The notes: generated from the sequence alone by a model not told the origin. A DNA stretch of 23,664 nucleotides from Mobilitalea sp. (GCA_029974875.1 JARKQP010000289.1:1-23664), one strand, 5' to 3'. Shown: positions 1-8,729, counted from the first letter of the stretch. Program-made: numbers and translations.

Positions 1-155
1 ACTCATAAAAATAAAAACAAACCTAGCAAAACAAAAAAAAAAACAAAAGAAATATAAAACACAGAAAGAAAACTAAAATCTTATCAGCAGCATTAAATAT
101 CAAAAAATACGTAATCGGAGATAATACGGCCACTAATAAAAAGCAGAAGAATAAG
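1..155. other. A-rich stretch before the sulfatase, no gene recognised
   Basis: The first ~155 bases are strikingly A-rich and T-poor on the plus strand. The sulfatase frame is open from position 27 (a TAG precedes it at 24-26), but this part translates to a Lys/Asn-rich string without family resemblance. No ATG, GTG or TTG is in frame before 309, and no ribosome site is visible. It may be decayed DNA or poor sequence at a contig edge. Confidence 0.5.
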
Positions 156-1586
156 GAAAGACCCAATATACAGCATATCACTACGCATCAACAAAGATAT
201 GACACGAATAATGCTTTAGGTAATAAGGAGATATTTACTCCCCATCTTAATTGGCTGGCCGACGAGGGGATAACATTTAACAGATGTTATTCTGCATGTC
301 CTGTATGCATGCCTGCAAGGGCCACCATTATGACGGGTAAGGAAGCTTATACACACGGGTTGATAGGTAATAATAATGATTGCTTGCCAATGAGGGATAA
401 TATTACATTCCCTAAATTGCTTACAGAAAATGGATATCAGACAAGAGCTGAGGGAAAATTACATTTTTACCCCATGAGAGCAACTTACGGTATTGAACAT
501 GCAGATTTACCGATGGATTATTTTAATGAGATGAGAAAATACGGAAAATATTCCACACGGCATCATGGGGTTGGTGAAAATGAAGTAGAGCCCTTTATTA
601 ATACCGGCAATGAGGCAGACTCCTTGACCCATTGGACTGTGGATAAATCCATTGATTTTATAGAAAACAGGGATCCAACCAGACCCTTCTTTTTATGGAC
701 CAGCTTCACAAAACCACATTCTCCCCTGGATCCAAATTTATCTTTCTGGGAGATTTATAACGGAATTGAAATGTCGGAGCCTGCCATGGGAGATTGGTCG
801 GCTGATATGGATACGGCACCATTTGGTTTTTACAAACCGACTTTTCAATTAAATAATATATGGCGGATGTCTAAAGCCCAAAAGCAGCAGATTAAGAAAG
901 CGTATTATGCATGTATATCCCAGATTGATTATAACCTAGGTCTGTTGTTTGCAAGAATGCGTGAATTAAATTTATTAGAAAACACCTGGATCATATTCAC
1001 CTCGGACCACGGGGATTTATTAGGGGATCATAATATGTGCGCAAAAACTAATTTTTTAGAAGGTTCCTCCCATATCCCCCTGATAATCAAGCCGCCCGCT
1101 GAATTTGGAAGCTCTAATATGAAATATGCCGGGTTGCAGTGTAACAAAATCACCACTTTGGCAGATATCATGCCCACAATCTTATCTATCTGCGGAATTA
1201 GCTTTAAGGAGCAACTGGACGGAAATGACCTGCTCCGTTATATGGAGGATGAGAATGAAAAAGAGTTTTATGGAAATTGTGAAAATAAGTATTTCGCGAT
1301 GATGGATAAACAATTTAAATATATGTGGACCTGGTATGGAGGGGAGGAATTGCTGTTTGATTTGGAAAAGGATCCATTAGAGCAGCATAATCTGGCGGTT
1401 TCGCCGGAATACAATTCAATCAAGGAAAAGCTTGTGGGGAAAATGATAGAGAACATGAAAAAAACATCACCGCAGCTGATAGAAGGAAATAAACCATCAG
1501 CTGGGCAAAAAATCAATTCCCATCGGGATATATCAAGATTTCCCGGTTTTAACACAACGTTATTCCCAAGGGATTCTTTTCATTAA
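156..1586 (+). CDS. Cys-type sulfatase, 5' end defective or partial
   Basis: This is a sulfatase of the alkaline phosphatase superfamily (PF00884 type), which hydrolyses sulfate esters on sugars. The first in-frame ATG is at 309, but family similarity starts near 162 (RPNI, then QQRYDT). The signature CMPAR has its catalytic Cys codon at 306-308, directly before that ATG, so a protein starting at 309 would lack the residue that becomes formylglycine. The second metal site, TSDHGD followed by LGDH, is encoded near 1000-1030, and the C-terminal family motif LFDLEKDPLEQHNLA near 1345-1395. The N-terminal metal-binding Asp expected before QQRYD reads His. No usable start codon lies between 27 and 309, so the 5' end is mutated, misread or starts unusually; the start given is only where homology begins. 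The Cys type needs an anaerobic sulfatase-maturating enzyme, not seen here. Its place before the importer suggests it desulfates that transporter's ligand. Confidence 0.8.
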   Translation, partial: ERPNIQHITTHQQRYDTNNALGNKEIFTPHLNWLADEGITFNRCYSACPVCMPARATIMTGKEAYTHGLIGNNNDCLPMRDNITFPKLLTENGYQTRAEGKLHFYPMRATYGIEHADLPMDYFNEMRKYGKYSTRHHGVGENEVEPFINTGNEADSLTHWTVDKSIDFIENRDPTRPFFLWTSFTKPHSPLDPNLSFWEIYNGIEMSEPAMGDWSADMDTAPFGFYKPTFQLNNIWRMSKAQKQQIKKAYYACISQIDYNLGLLFARMRELNLLENTWIIFTSDHGDLLGDHNMCAKTNFLEGSSHIPLIIKPPAEFGSSNMKYAGLQCNKITTLADIMPTILSICGISFKEQLDGNDLLRYMEDENEKEFYGNCENKYFAMMDKQFKYMWTWYGGEELLFDLEKDPLEQHNLAVSPEYNSIKEKLVGKMIENMKKTSPQLIEGNKPSAGQKINSHRDISRFPGFNTTLFPRDSFH

Positions 1587-1712
1587 TAGGTTACAATTTT
1601 AAATTAAAGTTAACCTTATAAAAACATTCATTCTTTTGGTTAGAGGAAAAGGATATGAGTTTGGATGGAGGTATAAGGAGCTTAATAAATTTTTTAAAAG
1701 GAGAAGATAAAA

Positions 1713-3095
1713 ATGAGCAAGATGAAAAAAGTATTGGCATTATTGTTAGTCTTCGTATTAACAGTATCTTTATGGGCATGTGGGGGCTCTCCAAAAGAAG
1801 AAACGAAAACAGATACAGCACAAACAGATACAAAACAAACAGATATAACACAGGCAGCAAAAGAGGAAACGGACGGAGCAAGCGGGAGCTATGAATTTAA
1901 AGAACCGGTTACAATTAAGTTTGCAAATTATGGAGTTTTAGAAGCTGGTTATGATAAGTTCTGGAATGATGCAAAAAAAGGTTTTGAAGAAAAGTATCCT
2001 GATATTACCATTGAATTTATGACCGCTGAATATGGCCAGATGTTAACTCAGGTTGTAACCTGGGTTGGCGGTGGAGAAAAGGTGGATCTGGTTTTTGGTG
2101 AAGCTTCCTGGATTCCGACCTTAGCAGATGCAGGAATTTTAATGCCGGTTACAGATGCATTTTCTGAGGATTATTTGTCACAAATATATCCGTCTATGAT
2201 GGAAGCGATGAAAATTGATGGAGTCCCTCACGGAATACCTATGTATGCATCTCCTTTTATCATGCTATACAACAAGGATCTGTTTGAACAGGCAGGGTTA
2301 GATCCTAACAGCCCTCCAACCACGGTAGACGAAATGATGGAGATCGCACCTAAATTAGCTGCATTAAAAACTGCAGATGGTAATGCAGTATATCCTTTTG
2401 GAATGACAACAGCCTCCGTAGCTGTATCAGGATCATGTCTGACATCTTTGATATATGGATTTGGCGGTTCAGCATTAAGTGCGGATGGAACATTAGACAT
2501 TGATAATGCGGGATTTAAACAAACCTTTGAATTTTTAAAGGAATTAGATGATAAAGGCTATAATCCACAAGTAAGTAAATTAAAGGATTTGAGAAATTTA
2601 TTTGCCTTAGGCCAGATTGCGATGTATTATGACCAATCCTGGGGATTTAACGGTGTTCGCAGCATTAACCCCGATGCAATTGATTTTGTGGCATCCGCTG
2701 CTCCTTTATCCGGCGGACAAGGCACAGGGGAAAGCTTAATCCAGGCCCACACCCTTATGATGGGTAATAACGGTGAAGCCCAGGTTGAAGCAACCAAATT
2801 ATTCATTGAATATTTACTTACTGAGGATGTTTTGATTCCATATTTGCAGAATGTTGCTCCTGGATATCCTTCCATGAAGGCATTAAGCGAAATACAGGGA
2901 ATTACCGAATCGCCTGTTCTCGCAGGTGCCATTAAATCCCTGGATACGGCAAGAAGTGCAACTAATATTCCTACTATCAATGATTTTAATCTTGAATTAG
3001 CCGCATTAGCGCAGGCTGTTACGGTTAATGATAAAGATGTAGACCAGGCGATTAATGATTTTAAAACAGCAGCGGAAAGTATATTAAGTAATTAG
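1713..3095 (+). CDS. Sugar ABC transporter solute-binding lipoprotein
   Basis: This is an extracellular sugar-binding protein (SBP family 1, PF01547/PF13416 type) of 460 residues, the family's usual size. It has a Lys-rich start, a hydrophobic signal segment (about residues 6-21) and a lipobox LWAC with Cys23 as the lipidation site. A Thr/Asp/Gln-rich linker (about 33-47) precedes the mature domain, which begins near EPVTIKFANYG. The ribosome site AAAGGAG lies just before ATG 1713. Two permease genes follow, so it should capture an oligosaccharide or monosaccharide outside the cell for import. The ligand cannot be read from sequence; the flanking sulfatase, aldolase and isomerase suggest a (formerly sulfated) sugar. 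No ATPase is encoded nearby, so a shared MsmX-type ATPase is assumed. Confidence 0.92.
   Translation: MSKMKKVLALLLVFVLTVSLWACGGSPKEETKTDTAQTDTKQTDITQAAKEETDGASGSYEFKEPVTIKFANYGVLEAGYDKFWNDAKKGFEEKYPDITIEFMTAEYGQMLTQVVTWVGGGEKVDLVFGEASWIPTLADAGILMPVTDAFSEDYLSQIYPSMMEAMKIDGVPHGIPMYASPFIMLYNKDLFEQAGLDPNSPPTTVDEMMEIAPKLAALKTADGNAVYPFGMTTASVAVSGSCLTSLIYGFGGSALSADGTLDIDNAGFKQTFEFLKELDDKGYNPQVSKLKDLRNLFALGQIAMYYDQSWGFNGVRSINPDAIDFVASAAPLSGGQGTGESLIQAHTLMMGNNGEAQVEATKLFIEYLLTEDVLIPYLQNVAPGYPSMKALSEIQGITESPVLAGAIKSLDTARSATNIPTINDFNLELAALAQAVTVNDKDVDQAINDFKTAAESILSN
1809..1853 (+). repeat. Three tandem 15-bp repeats in the lipoprotein linker
   Basis: Three consecutive 15-base units starting ACAGATA encode a repeated Thr-Asp-(Thr/Ile)-x-Gln linker just after the lipid-anchored Cys of the binding protein. 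Such linkers tether the domain away from the membrane. Slippage could change the copy number. Confidence 0.75.
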
Positions 3096-3104
3096 GGGAC
3101 TATT

Positions 3105-3136
3105 GTTTGGCAGAGGAAGAAAAACCTCTGCCAAAC
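3105..3136 (+). other. Perfect hairpin between binding protein and permeases
   Basis: Arms of 12 bases (3105-3116 and 3125-3136) pair perfectly around an 8-base A-rich loop, just after the lipoprotein stop. No T-run follows, so it looks like an intercistronic stabilising or attenuating hairpin rather than a full terminator. It would let the binding protein be made in excess over the permeases. Confidence 0.7.
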
Positions 3137-3238
3137 TAAATAATCGGCTGGCTTTAGATTATGCTTCAATGAGTGCTTTAAGAATTAATGGAGAAGAGAA
3201 AATGAATAATATGGTAAGAACAGAAAGGGGAACCTATA

Positions 3239-4189
3239 ATGCAGAATAAGTCAATAACAGTTGGCTCCCATAAAATAAAGGGTGCGCCATTCATGAAAAG
3301 AATCACAAAAGACAGACTTTTTGCCCTGGCATTACTAACCCCGTCTATTATAATTACAGTTATGTTTATTTTAGTACCGGTTTTTGATTCCGTTATAAGA
3401 AGCCTCCAGGATTATAGAATTAAAAATATTATTGCCGGAACACCGGGAAAATGGAATGAGTTTGCCAACTATATGAAGCTCTTTTCTAATAACAAGCTTT
3501 TACCATCCATAGAAACCACATTTATATTTGTTGGAGGGGTGGTACTATCCCAGTTTATCCTGGGTATGGCAATGGCCTTAGTGTTAAATTCCAATTTAAA
3601 AGGAGCCAGGTTTATAAGAAGTATTATGATGGCTCCCTGGATTGTGCCAACCATTATATCTGGTCTTATATGGATGTGGATATATCAGCCCCAATATGGG
3701 TTGTTAAAATATGTGGTGGAAATATTCAGCTTTGGCAAGGTAACAGACTTTGCAATGTTAAATAATCCGTCAACAGCGCTCTTTGGCATTGCAATTGCAG
3801 CTTTATGGAAGCAGATTCCTCTTACGGCCTTGCTGCTTGTATCAGGACTTGCTAATGTGCCGGAAGAAACTATGGAAGCAGCTACGGTAGACGGGGCAAA
3901 TGCGGTGAACCGGTTTTTTCACATTACCATACCATATATGAAAAGTATTATTAAAGTTACAACATCAATGTCAATTATAGAAAACTTCAAGCAGTTTCCT
4001 CTTATCTGGACTATGACAGGCGGTGGTCCTAACAATTCAACAAGTACCTTAGCGATTTTAAGCTACAGGGAAGCATTTGTTTCCAATAACCTTGGATCAG
4101 GAGCTGCAGTTACAACGATATGGATGCTGTTAATGGTTGTGGTAGTCGTATTATTCAATATCATCTTTAAAGAAACTAAAATGGAATAG
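3239..4189 (+). CDS. Carbohydrate ABC transporter permease (MalF/UgpA type)
   Basis: This is a membrane-spanning subunit of a CUT1-type sugar importer, 316 residues. Hydrophobic segments include about residues 30-50, 93-118, 129-150, 180-200 and 285-310. The cytoplasmic coupling motif EAATVDGANAVNRFFHITIP fits the EAA loop consensus of MalF-type proteins, which docks the ATPase. The start at 3239 has AAAGGGG eight bases upstream. A second start at 3293 (MKRITKDRLF) also has an AAAGGG upstream and matches the usual N-terminus better, so the first 18 residues are uncertain. It lies between its binding protein and its partner permease. Confidence 0.92.
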   Translation: MQNKSITVGSHKIKGAPFMKRITKDRLFALALLTPSIIITVMFILVPVFDSVIRSLQDYRIKNIIAGTPGKWNEFANYMKLFSNNKLLPSIETTFIFVGGVVLSQFILGMAMALVLNSNLKGARFIRSIMMAPWIVPTIISGLIWMWIYQPQYGLLKYVVEIFSFGKVTDFAMLNNPSTALFGIAIAALWKQIPLTALLLVSGLANVPEETMEAATVDGANAVNRFFHITIPYMKSIIKVTTSMSIIENFKQFPLIWTMTGGGPNNSTSTLAILSYREAFVSNNLGSGAAVTTIWMLLMVVVVVLFNIIFKETKME

Positions 4190-4203
4190 GAGGAATAATA
4201 GAT

Positions 4204-5043
4204 ATGAAGAAGAAACAAATCATTTTTACAGTCATTCGTTATATCATAGTTGCATTGATTTTATTATTTCTGTTATTCCCGTTATATTGGGTTTTAATGA
4301 CATCCTTTAAAGAAAATATGGAGGCATATAAATTTCCGCCTACATTTTTTCCGGAATTACCGACGCCTGATGCCTACATTAAACTGTTTACAGAGGATCA
4401 ATATTTCTTCCGTTATTATATGAATAACTTTATTGTATCGGGCTCCTGTGCTATATTAACCACATTTATGGCAATTATATCAGGATATGCATTATCAAGA
4501 TTTCATTTCAAATGGAACAAGTGGATCATAGCCGCTTTTACTTCAGCACAGATGTTTCCGGTAGTAAGCCGTATGATTTCACTATATGGACTTATGGGAA
4601 AGATGCACTTAATCAATACCCAGCAGGGATTAATTTTAGCATTAACGGCGGCAATGATACCGTTTACAACCATGTTGATGGCAAGCTTTTTTGACAGTAT
4701 ACCCAAAGTTCTCGAAGAGGCAGCCTTTATCGACGGAGCCGGCAGATTTAAAATTTTATTTTCCGTCATTATACCACTGGTAAAGCCGGGTATTCTTGCA
4801 GTTGGTATTTATTCCTTATTAATGACCTGGGATGATTACCTGCATGCAACAACACTGATACAGACGGATTCACTCAGGACTCTTTCGGCAGGTGTTTCAG
4901 TGCGGTATTTGGGAGAATTATCTTATGATTGGTCACTCGTTAATACTATTTCGGTGATTGGCATTATTCCAATGTTACTTCTATTCTTTTTCTTTCAGAA
5001 GCATCTTGTAAAAGGATTAGTACAGGGGGCAGTAAAAGGTTGA
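4204..5043 (+). CDS. Carbohydrate ABC transporter permease (MalG/UgpE type)
   Basis: This is the second membrane subunit of the CUT1-type importer, 279 residues, the family's usual length. It opens with one membrane segment (about 10-30) followed by the typical YWVLMTSFKEN. The coupling loop EEAAFIDGAGRFKILFSVIIP is clear, and the C-terminus ends in LVKGLVQGAVKG, as is typical of MalG-like proteins. AGGAGG precedes the ATG at good spacing, 14 bases after the first permease, so the two are co-translated. Together with the preceding genes it forms the pore of one importer. Confidence 0.93.
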   Translation: MKKKQIIFTVIRYIIVALILLFLLFPLYWVLMTSFKENMEAYKFPPTFFPELPTPDAYIKLFTEDQYFFRYYMNNFIVSGSCAILTTFMAIISGYALSRFHFKWNKWIIAAFTSAQMFPVVSRMISLYGLMGKMHLINTQQGLILALTAAMIPFTTMLMASFFDSIPKVLEEAAFIDGAGRFKILFSVIIPLVKPGILAVGIYSLLMTWDDYLHATTLIQTDSLRTLSAGVSVRYLGELSYDWSLVNTISVIGIIPMLLLFFFFQKHLVKGLVQGAVKG

Positions 5044-5134
5044 AAGAAATACATTTTCAACCTTCAAAGTTTGTGCCTGCGTCATCCTCGGTGCAAACTT
5101 TGGATGCGCAAAAAGCATGCGCAGGAAAAAGGTA
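5038..5134 (+). other. Cluster of inverted repeats between permease and aldolase
   Basis: In the 141-base gap several stems are visible: GGTTGAAA with TTTCAACC beginning at the permease stop, a nine-base pair CAAAGTTTG with CAAACTTTG (about 5075-5112), and GCGCA-type arms near 5116-5130. None has a following T-run. The gap may fold into a structured intercistronic region. I do not recognise a known riboswitch. Confidence 0.45.
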
Positions 5135-5184
5135 AGGATCAGTAAGGTAGGGCAGAATATTGAATAGGAAAGAAGGACAGAAAG

Positions 5185-6039
5185 ATGTTAGTAACAAACA
5201 AAGAAAATCTGGAATATGCAAGCCGAAATGGATATGCTATTCCTGCAATTAATACACAGGGTGGAAATTATGATATCATATGGGCCATTTGCCGGGCGGC
5301 ACAGGAATTAAGATCTCCTATCATATTAGCACATTATGTATCTACCGGTGCATATTCGGGAAATGACTGGTTTGTAGAGGTATCAAAATGGTGTGCCAAC
5401 AAAGTATCGGTGCCTGTATCGATTCATCTCGACCATGGGGATAGCTATGAAATATGCAAAGAAGCGCTGGAGCTTGGATTTACCTCCGTTATGATTGACG
5501 GTTCCACGAAACCGATCGAAGAAAATGTGGAGCTTACGAATAAAGTTATTGTAGAAGCCAGGAAATACGGTGTTATTGTAGAAGCAGAAATTGGAGAGCT
5601 TGCCCGGTTGGACGGCGATGGAAATACTGCAGAAAATAAAAATCTTGCTGATCCGGAAGAAGTCAGAAGGTATCTCACTTTATGCCAGCCTGACACTTTG
5701 GCAATTGGAATTGGAAATGCCCATGGCTATTACAAAGGGCGGCCGGATATCAAGCTGGATATCTTAAAAGCTGTGCGGGAGTTCACGGATATACCGCTTG
5801 TACTTCATGGATGTACCGGTATGTCGGAGAGTATCATCAAGCAAGCGATTGGAATGGGAGTAGCTAAAATTAATTTTGGTACAGAAATACGGTATAGATA
5901 TGTTGAGCATTATGCGGATGGTTTAAAAAATATGGATCATCAAGGACATTCCTGGAAACTGTCCCAATATGCGAATGATAAGTTAACGCAAGACGTAAAA
6001 GCTATTATCCGATTGGCGGGGTCAGAAGGGAAGGCATAG
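5185..6039 (+). CDS. Class II (zinc) ketose-bisphosphate aldolase
   Basis: This is an FbaA/GatY/KbaY-type class II aldolase of 284 residues, which reversibly cleaves a ketose 1,6-bisphosphate or 1-phosphate to DHAP plus an aldehyde. Zinc ligands are visible: His84 in HLDHGD, His180 in NAHGYY and His208 in LHGCTG; Asp83 next to His84 is the catalytic acid. SVMIDGS (101-107), the acidic VEAEIGE loop (132-138) and the phosphate-binding KINFGTEIR are typical. A GAAGGA ribosome site precedes ATG 5185. The length fits the tagatose/fructose-bisphosphate group. Its substrate is not decided by sequence; the isomerase next door suggests a deoxy- or pentose-type ketose phosphate. It is only a distant paralogue of the aldolase at 10794. 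Confidence 0.88.
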   Translation: MLVTNKENLEYASRNGYAIPAINTQGGNYDIIWAICRAAQELRSPIILAHYVSTGAYSGNDWFVEVSKWCANKVSVPVSIHLDHGDSYEICKEALELGFTSVMIDGSTKPIEENVELTNKVIVEARKYGVIVEAEIGELARLDGDGNTAENKNLADPEEVRRYLTLCQPDTLAIGIGNAHGYYKGRPDIKLDILKAVREFTDIPLVLHGCTGMSESIIKQAIGMGVAKINFGTEIRYRYVEHYADGLKNMDHQGHSWKLSQYANDKLTQDVKAIIRLAGSEGKA

Positions 6040-6150
6040 AAATAATCATTTGGGTGGATTAGTAATTACATAGAAATAGATTTATAAAAAATGCATTTAT
6101 ATTGCTTCAGACTATAATATTTAAAATTATAAATGGAAGAGAGGGGTCTT

Positions 6151-7497
6151 ATGAAAAAGCAACTCAATGTTGGATTTATAACAACACTTTCAGGCAGATG
6201 GCCCAGAGAGCTGCCGGAAAAAAGAATGAAAGAATATGGGGCGTGGCTTGAAGAAAATTTACCCGGTGTAAATCTTATTAAGGCAAAAAGGTTAGGAGAT
6301 TCCCCGAAAGCAGTGGATGAGATTTCACAACAATTTAAAGCGGAGTCGGTAGACATTATTGTCATGGTTTACGGGGCATTTACCGGGGATGATATATCTA
6401 CCTGCCTCGCAGAAAATTTGGAGGTGCCCATTGTTTTGTGGGCGCCATATGAGCCCGGCTTTGATAAAAATGATAGATTATATGCCAATGCTTTAGTAGC
6501 AATTACGATGAATTCAGCGTCATTAAAAAAGCTGGGAGCCACATGCTACTCTATCTATGGTGATAAAGAAGAGGCTGCAATTGCCTCAAGAGTTATAAAT
6601 CTGATAACCGCCTATAGTGTATTAAAGAAGCTAAAAGGCACTGTGCTTGGATTGTTTGGTTATCGCCCTACGGCTTTTTATAATTCAAGCTTTAGCGAAA
6701 GTTTAATCCGCAGAACTTTTGGAATTAGAATGGAAGAAACGGATTTAAAAGTAGTCTTTGACGAAATGGATCATGTGCCCAGGGAAGCATATGAAGCGGA
6801 TATGAGAAGAGTGGAAGAAGAATATGATGTAAGTAAGCTCCCGGAAGGACATTTAGAGAATCATTCTAAATTATATCTCGCATTGAGGGTGCTCATGGAG
6901 AGACAGTCCTATGATTTTGCCACTATCAAATGCTGGCCGGAGATGGGGAGTCTGCATACAACACCCTGTGCAGTATTAGGCAGATTAGCAGATGAGGGTA
7001 GGAACATAGGGTGTGAAGGTGATATAGATGCTGAGCTTGCCCAGATTGTACAGAATTATCTTACCGGACTTCCTACTTTCATTACTGATATGATTAATAT
7101 CGATGAGAGACAAAATGTGATGACTTTCTGGCATTGCGGGAATGCGGCACCGTCTTTAAAAAATACGAAGCATGAATATACAATGAATAATCATCCTTTG
7201 GCAGGGCAGGGAACCGCATTTTACGGAGCGCTGAAAGAAGGAAAAGTGACGATAGCAAGATTTTGTAATATCAATGATTCTTATAAATTGTTTCTTCTAA
7301 GAGGAACAGCAATTGATATGGACCGTTATACCAAGGGTGTTATGGCTAATATTAAAGTTGATGCGCCTGTAAGAAAAATAGTAGAGCGCATTATGGAAGA
7401 AGGAATACCCCACCATTACAGCATTGTATGGGATGATGTGGCGGATTCCATGATAGAGGTCTGTAAGCTACTAAATATACCGGTTATTGAAATGTAA
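6151..7497 (+). CDS. L-fucose/L-arabinose isomerase-like protein
   Basis: This is a 448-residue protein of the FucI/AraA isomerase fold, expected to interconvert an aldose and a ketose with a divalent metal. Candidate metal or active-site residues in family-like contexts are Glu264 (KCWPEM), Asp291 (CEGD) and His328 (FWHCG). The N-terminal half (VGFITTLSGRWPR..., VMVYGAFTGDD, VLWAPYEPGF) matches the family's Rossmann-like domains. An ATG at 6133 is possible, but 6151 is preferred because GAGAGGGG lies just ahead of it and the protein then opens MKKQLNVGF. A 111-base AT-rich gap separates it from the aldolase. Many members of this family have no assigned substrate, so fucose should not be assumed. 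It likely feeds the sugar imported by this cluster toward the aldolase; no kinase is present between them. Confidence 0.82.
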   Translation: MKKQLNVGFITTLSGRWPRELPEKRMKEYGAWLEENLPGVNLIKAKRLGDSPKAVDEISQQFKAESVDIIVMVYGAFTGDDISTCLAENLEVPIVLWAPYEPGFDKNDRLYANALVAITMNSASLKKLGATCYSIYGDKEEAAIASRVINLITAYSVLKKLKGTVLGLFGYRPTAFYNSSFSESLIRRTFGIRMEETDLKVVFDEMDHVPREAYEADMRRVEEEYDVSKLPEGHLENHSKLYLALRVLMERQSYDFATIKCWPEMGSLHTTPCAVLGRLADEGRNIGCEGDIDAELAQIVQNYLTGLPTFITDMINIDERQNVMTFWHCGNAAPSLKNTKHEYTMNNHPLAGQGTAFYGALKEGKVTIARFCNINDSYKLFLLRGTAIDMDRYTKGVMANIKVDAPVRKIVERIMEEGIPHHYSIVWDDVADSMIEVCKLLNIPVIEM

Positions 7498-7535
7498 AAT
7501 ACATTTTCGACCGGGTCAGTAGGATAGAAGCATGT

Positions 7536-7579
7536 GGGCAGCAAAAATGGCTAATGTAGCATTGATTGCTGCCCTTTTT
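7536..7579 (+). terminator. Rho-independent terminator of the first sugar cluster
   Basis: GGGCAGCAA (7536-7544) pairs with TTGCTGCCC (7566-7574), and AATGGCTA/TAGCATT pairs further inside. A T-run follows at 7575-7579. It lies between two convergent genes. A second small stem (ATTCCC with GGGGAAT, about 7586-7604) follows. Confidence 0.85.
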
Positions 7580-7634
7580 GATATATTCCCAGGTGCGGGG
7601 AATGTAGCCGGGTGGAAAGAAACCGCATTTATAA

Positions 7635-8660
7635 TCATCTGTTATGGGGCTTCCTAGCTATGCAGCTTTCTCTTTTTGCCAGATAAAATGGCAGGGAAAG
7701 CTTTAAGGGAAGTGTATGTCCTCCATTAATGCGGTCAATTAGTATTTTAGCGGTCATTTTTCCCATTTCATCAATCGGTATATGCATGGTAGTCAGCATG
7801 GGGGAGACATATTGTGAAATTTCAATATCATCCATACTGATGACGGAAATATCCTCAGGAACCTTAAAGCCACATTCCTGTATCGCCTTGATTGCTCCGA
7901 TTGCAGTAATATCGTTGATACAGAAAAAAGCGGTGACCTCCTTTTTCCGGTCTAAAATACGTTTGGCGCCCTGATATCCGCCTTCGGAGGAAATAGGAAC
8001 ATTGGTCGTAAGATCTCTGTCGAAAGGGAAATGATGCTTTTTTAAGGCATCCTGATAAGCCAAATACCGGACTTCCTTTTGGAATTCGCCAATATATCCG
8101 ATTTTTTCATGACCAAGCTTAAACAGAAACTCCATGACTTCAGAAGCGACGGCATAGCCGTCACAGATGACCTGATCATATTCAGAATCCAAGGCATTCA
8201 GGCCTGTACATACCACCTTTTTGAAGTGTGTTTTTAAAAACTTCAGGGTTTCTTTGTCACAACGGCCTAAGACGGCGACACCGTCTACTTCGTTATTCAG
8301 GATCTGGTGATGGGTTGCAGGGTTATGGATATCGAAAGCAGAGAAGGAGTATTTTACAATATACCCTTCCTTTAGCGCTTCCTGTTCGATGCTCCGGGTA
8401 AGGGCAGAGAAAAACGCATCATTTTTGGCATCGGCAGAGCGTGCATAAATACAGGCGATGGAGCTGTTGGATTTCTTTTCGGAATTTCCTATCTTCAAGG
8501 CTTGGGCAGAGGTGTTCGGAACATACCCTACGCTTCGGGCAATTTCCCATATTTTATCCTGGACCTCTTTACTTGCTGCGGTAGAAGAGTTGCCGTTAAT
8601 GATTCTGGAAACGGTAGAAACAGAAACACCGGCAGCCTTAGCAATATCTTTTAGTGTCAT
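7635..8660 (-). CDS. LacI/GalR-family transcriptional repressor
   Basis: This is a 341-residue regulator with an N-terminal LacI helix-turn-helix (residues 1-20, TLKDIAKAAGVSVSTVSRII) and hinge helix (about 48-58, PNTSAQAL), followed by a periplasmic-binding-protein-like effector domain ending near 335. Family motifs include DGVAVLG, LGHEKIGYIG, FFCINDITAIGAI and VISMDDIEISQYVSPMLTT. The start codon has AAAGGTAGG upstream on the minus strand. It converges on the first sugar cluster and is divergent from the ECF-S/kinase operon. LacI-type palindromes lie in its own upstream region and before the kinase gene, so it probably represses itself and that operon, with a sugar or sugar phosphate as inducer. 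Control of the first cluster is possible, but no matching operator was seen there. Confidence 0.95.
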   Translation of the reverse strand: MTLKDIAKAAGVSVSTVSRIINGNSSTAASKEVQDKIWEIARSVGYVPNTSAQALKIGNSEKKSNSSIACIYARSADAKNDAFFSALTRSIEQEALKEGYIVKYSFSAFDIHNPATHHQILNNEVDGVAVLGRCDKETLKFLKTHFKKVVCTGLNALDSEYDQVICDGYAVASEVMEFLFKLGHEKIGYIGEFQKEVRYLAYQDALKKHHFPFDRDLTTNVPISSEGGYQGAKRILDRKKEVTAFFCINDITAIGAIKAIQECGFKVPEDISVISMDDIEISQYVSPMLTTMHIPIDEMGKMTAKILIDRINGGHTLPLKLSLPFYLAKRESCIARKPHNR

Positions 8661-8729
8661 GGATCAGAGACCTACCTTTCTTACTATATTTCATCAATAA
8701 TACTGATAGAATAACAATATACCATAATA

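Noticed and set aside
1268..1555. Minus-strand open frame inside the sulfatase gene
   Set aside because: It overlaps conserved C-terminal sulfatase sequence and has no ribosome site or recognisable domain.
3202..3249. 15-codon ORF (MNNMVRTERGTYNAE) with GGAGAAGAG upstream, before the first permease
   Set aside because: It is too short to judge and overlaps the permease start; a leader peptide is possible but unsupported.
6108..6130. TATAAT-like sequences before the isomerase gene as a promoter
   Set aside because: The region is very AT-rich and no -35 at acceptable spacing could be found.
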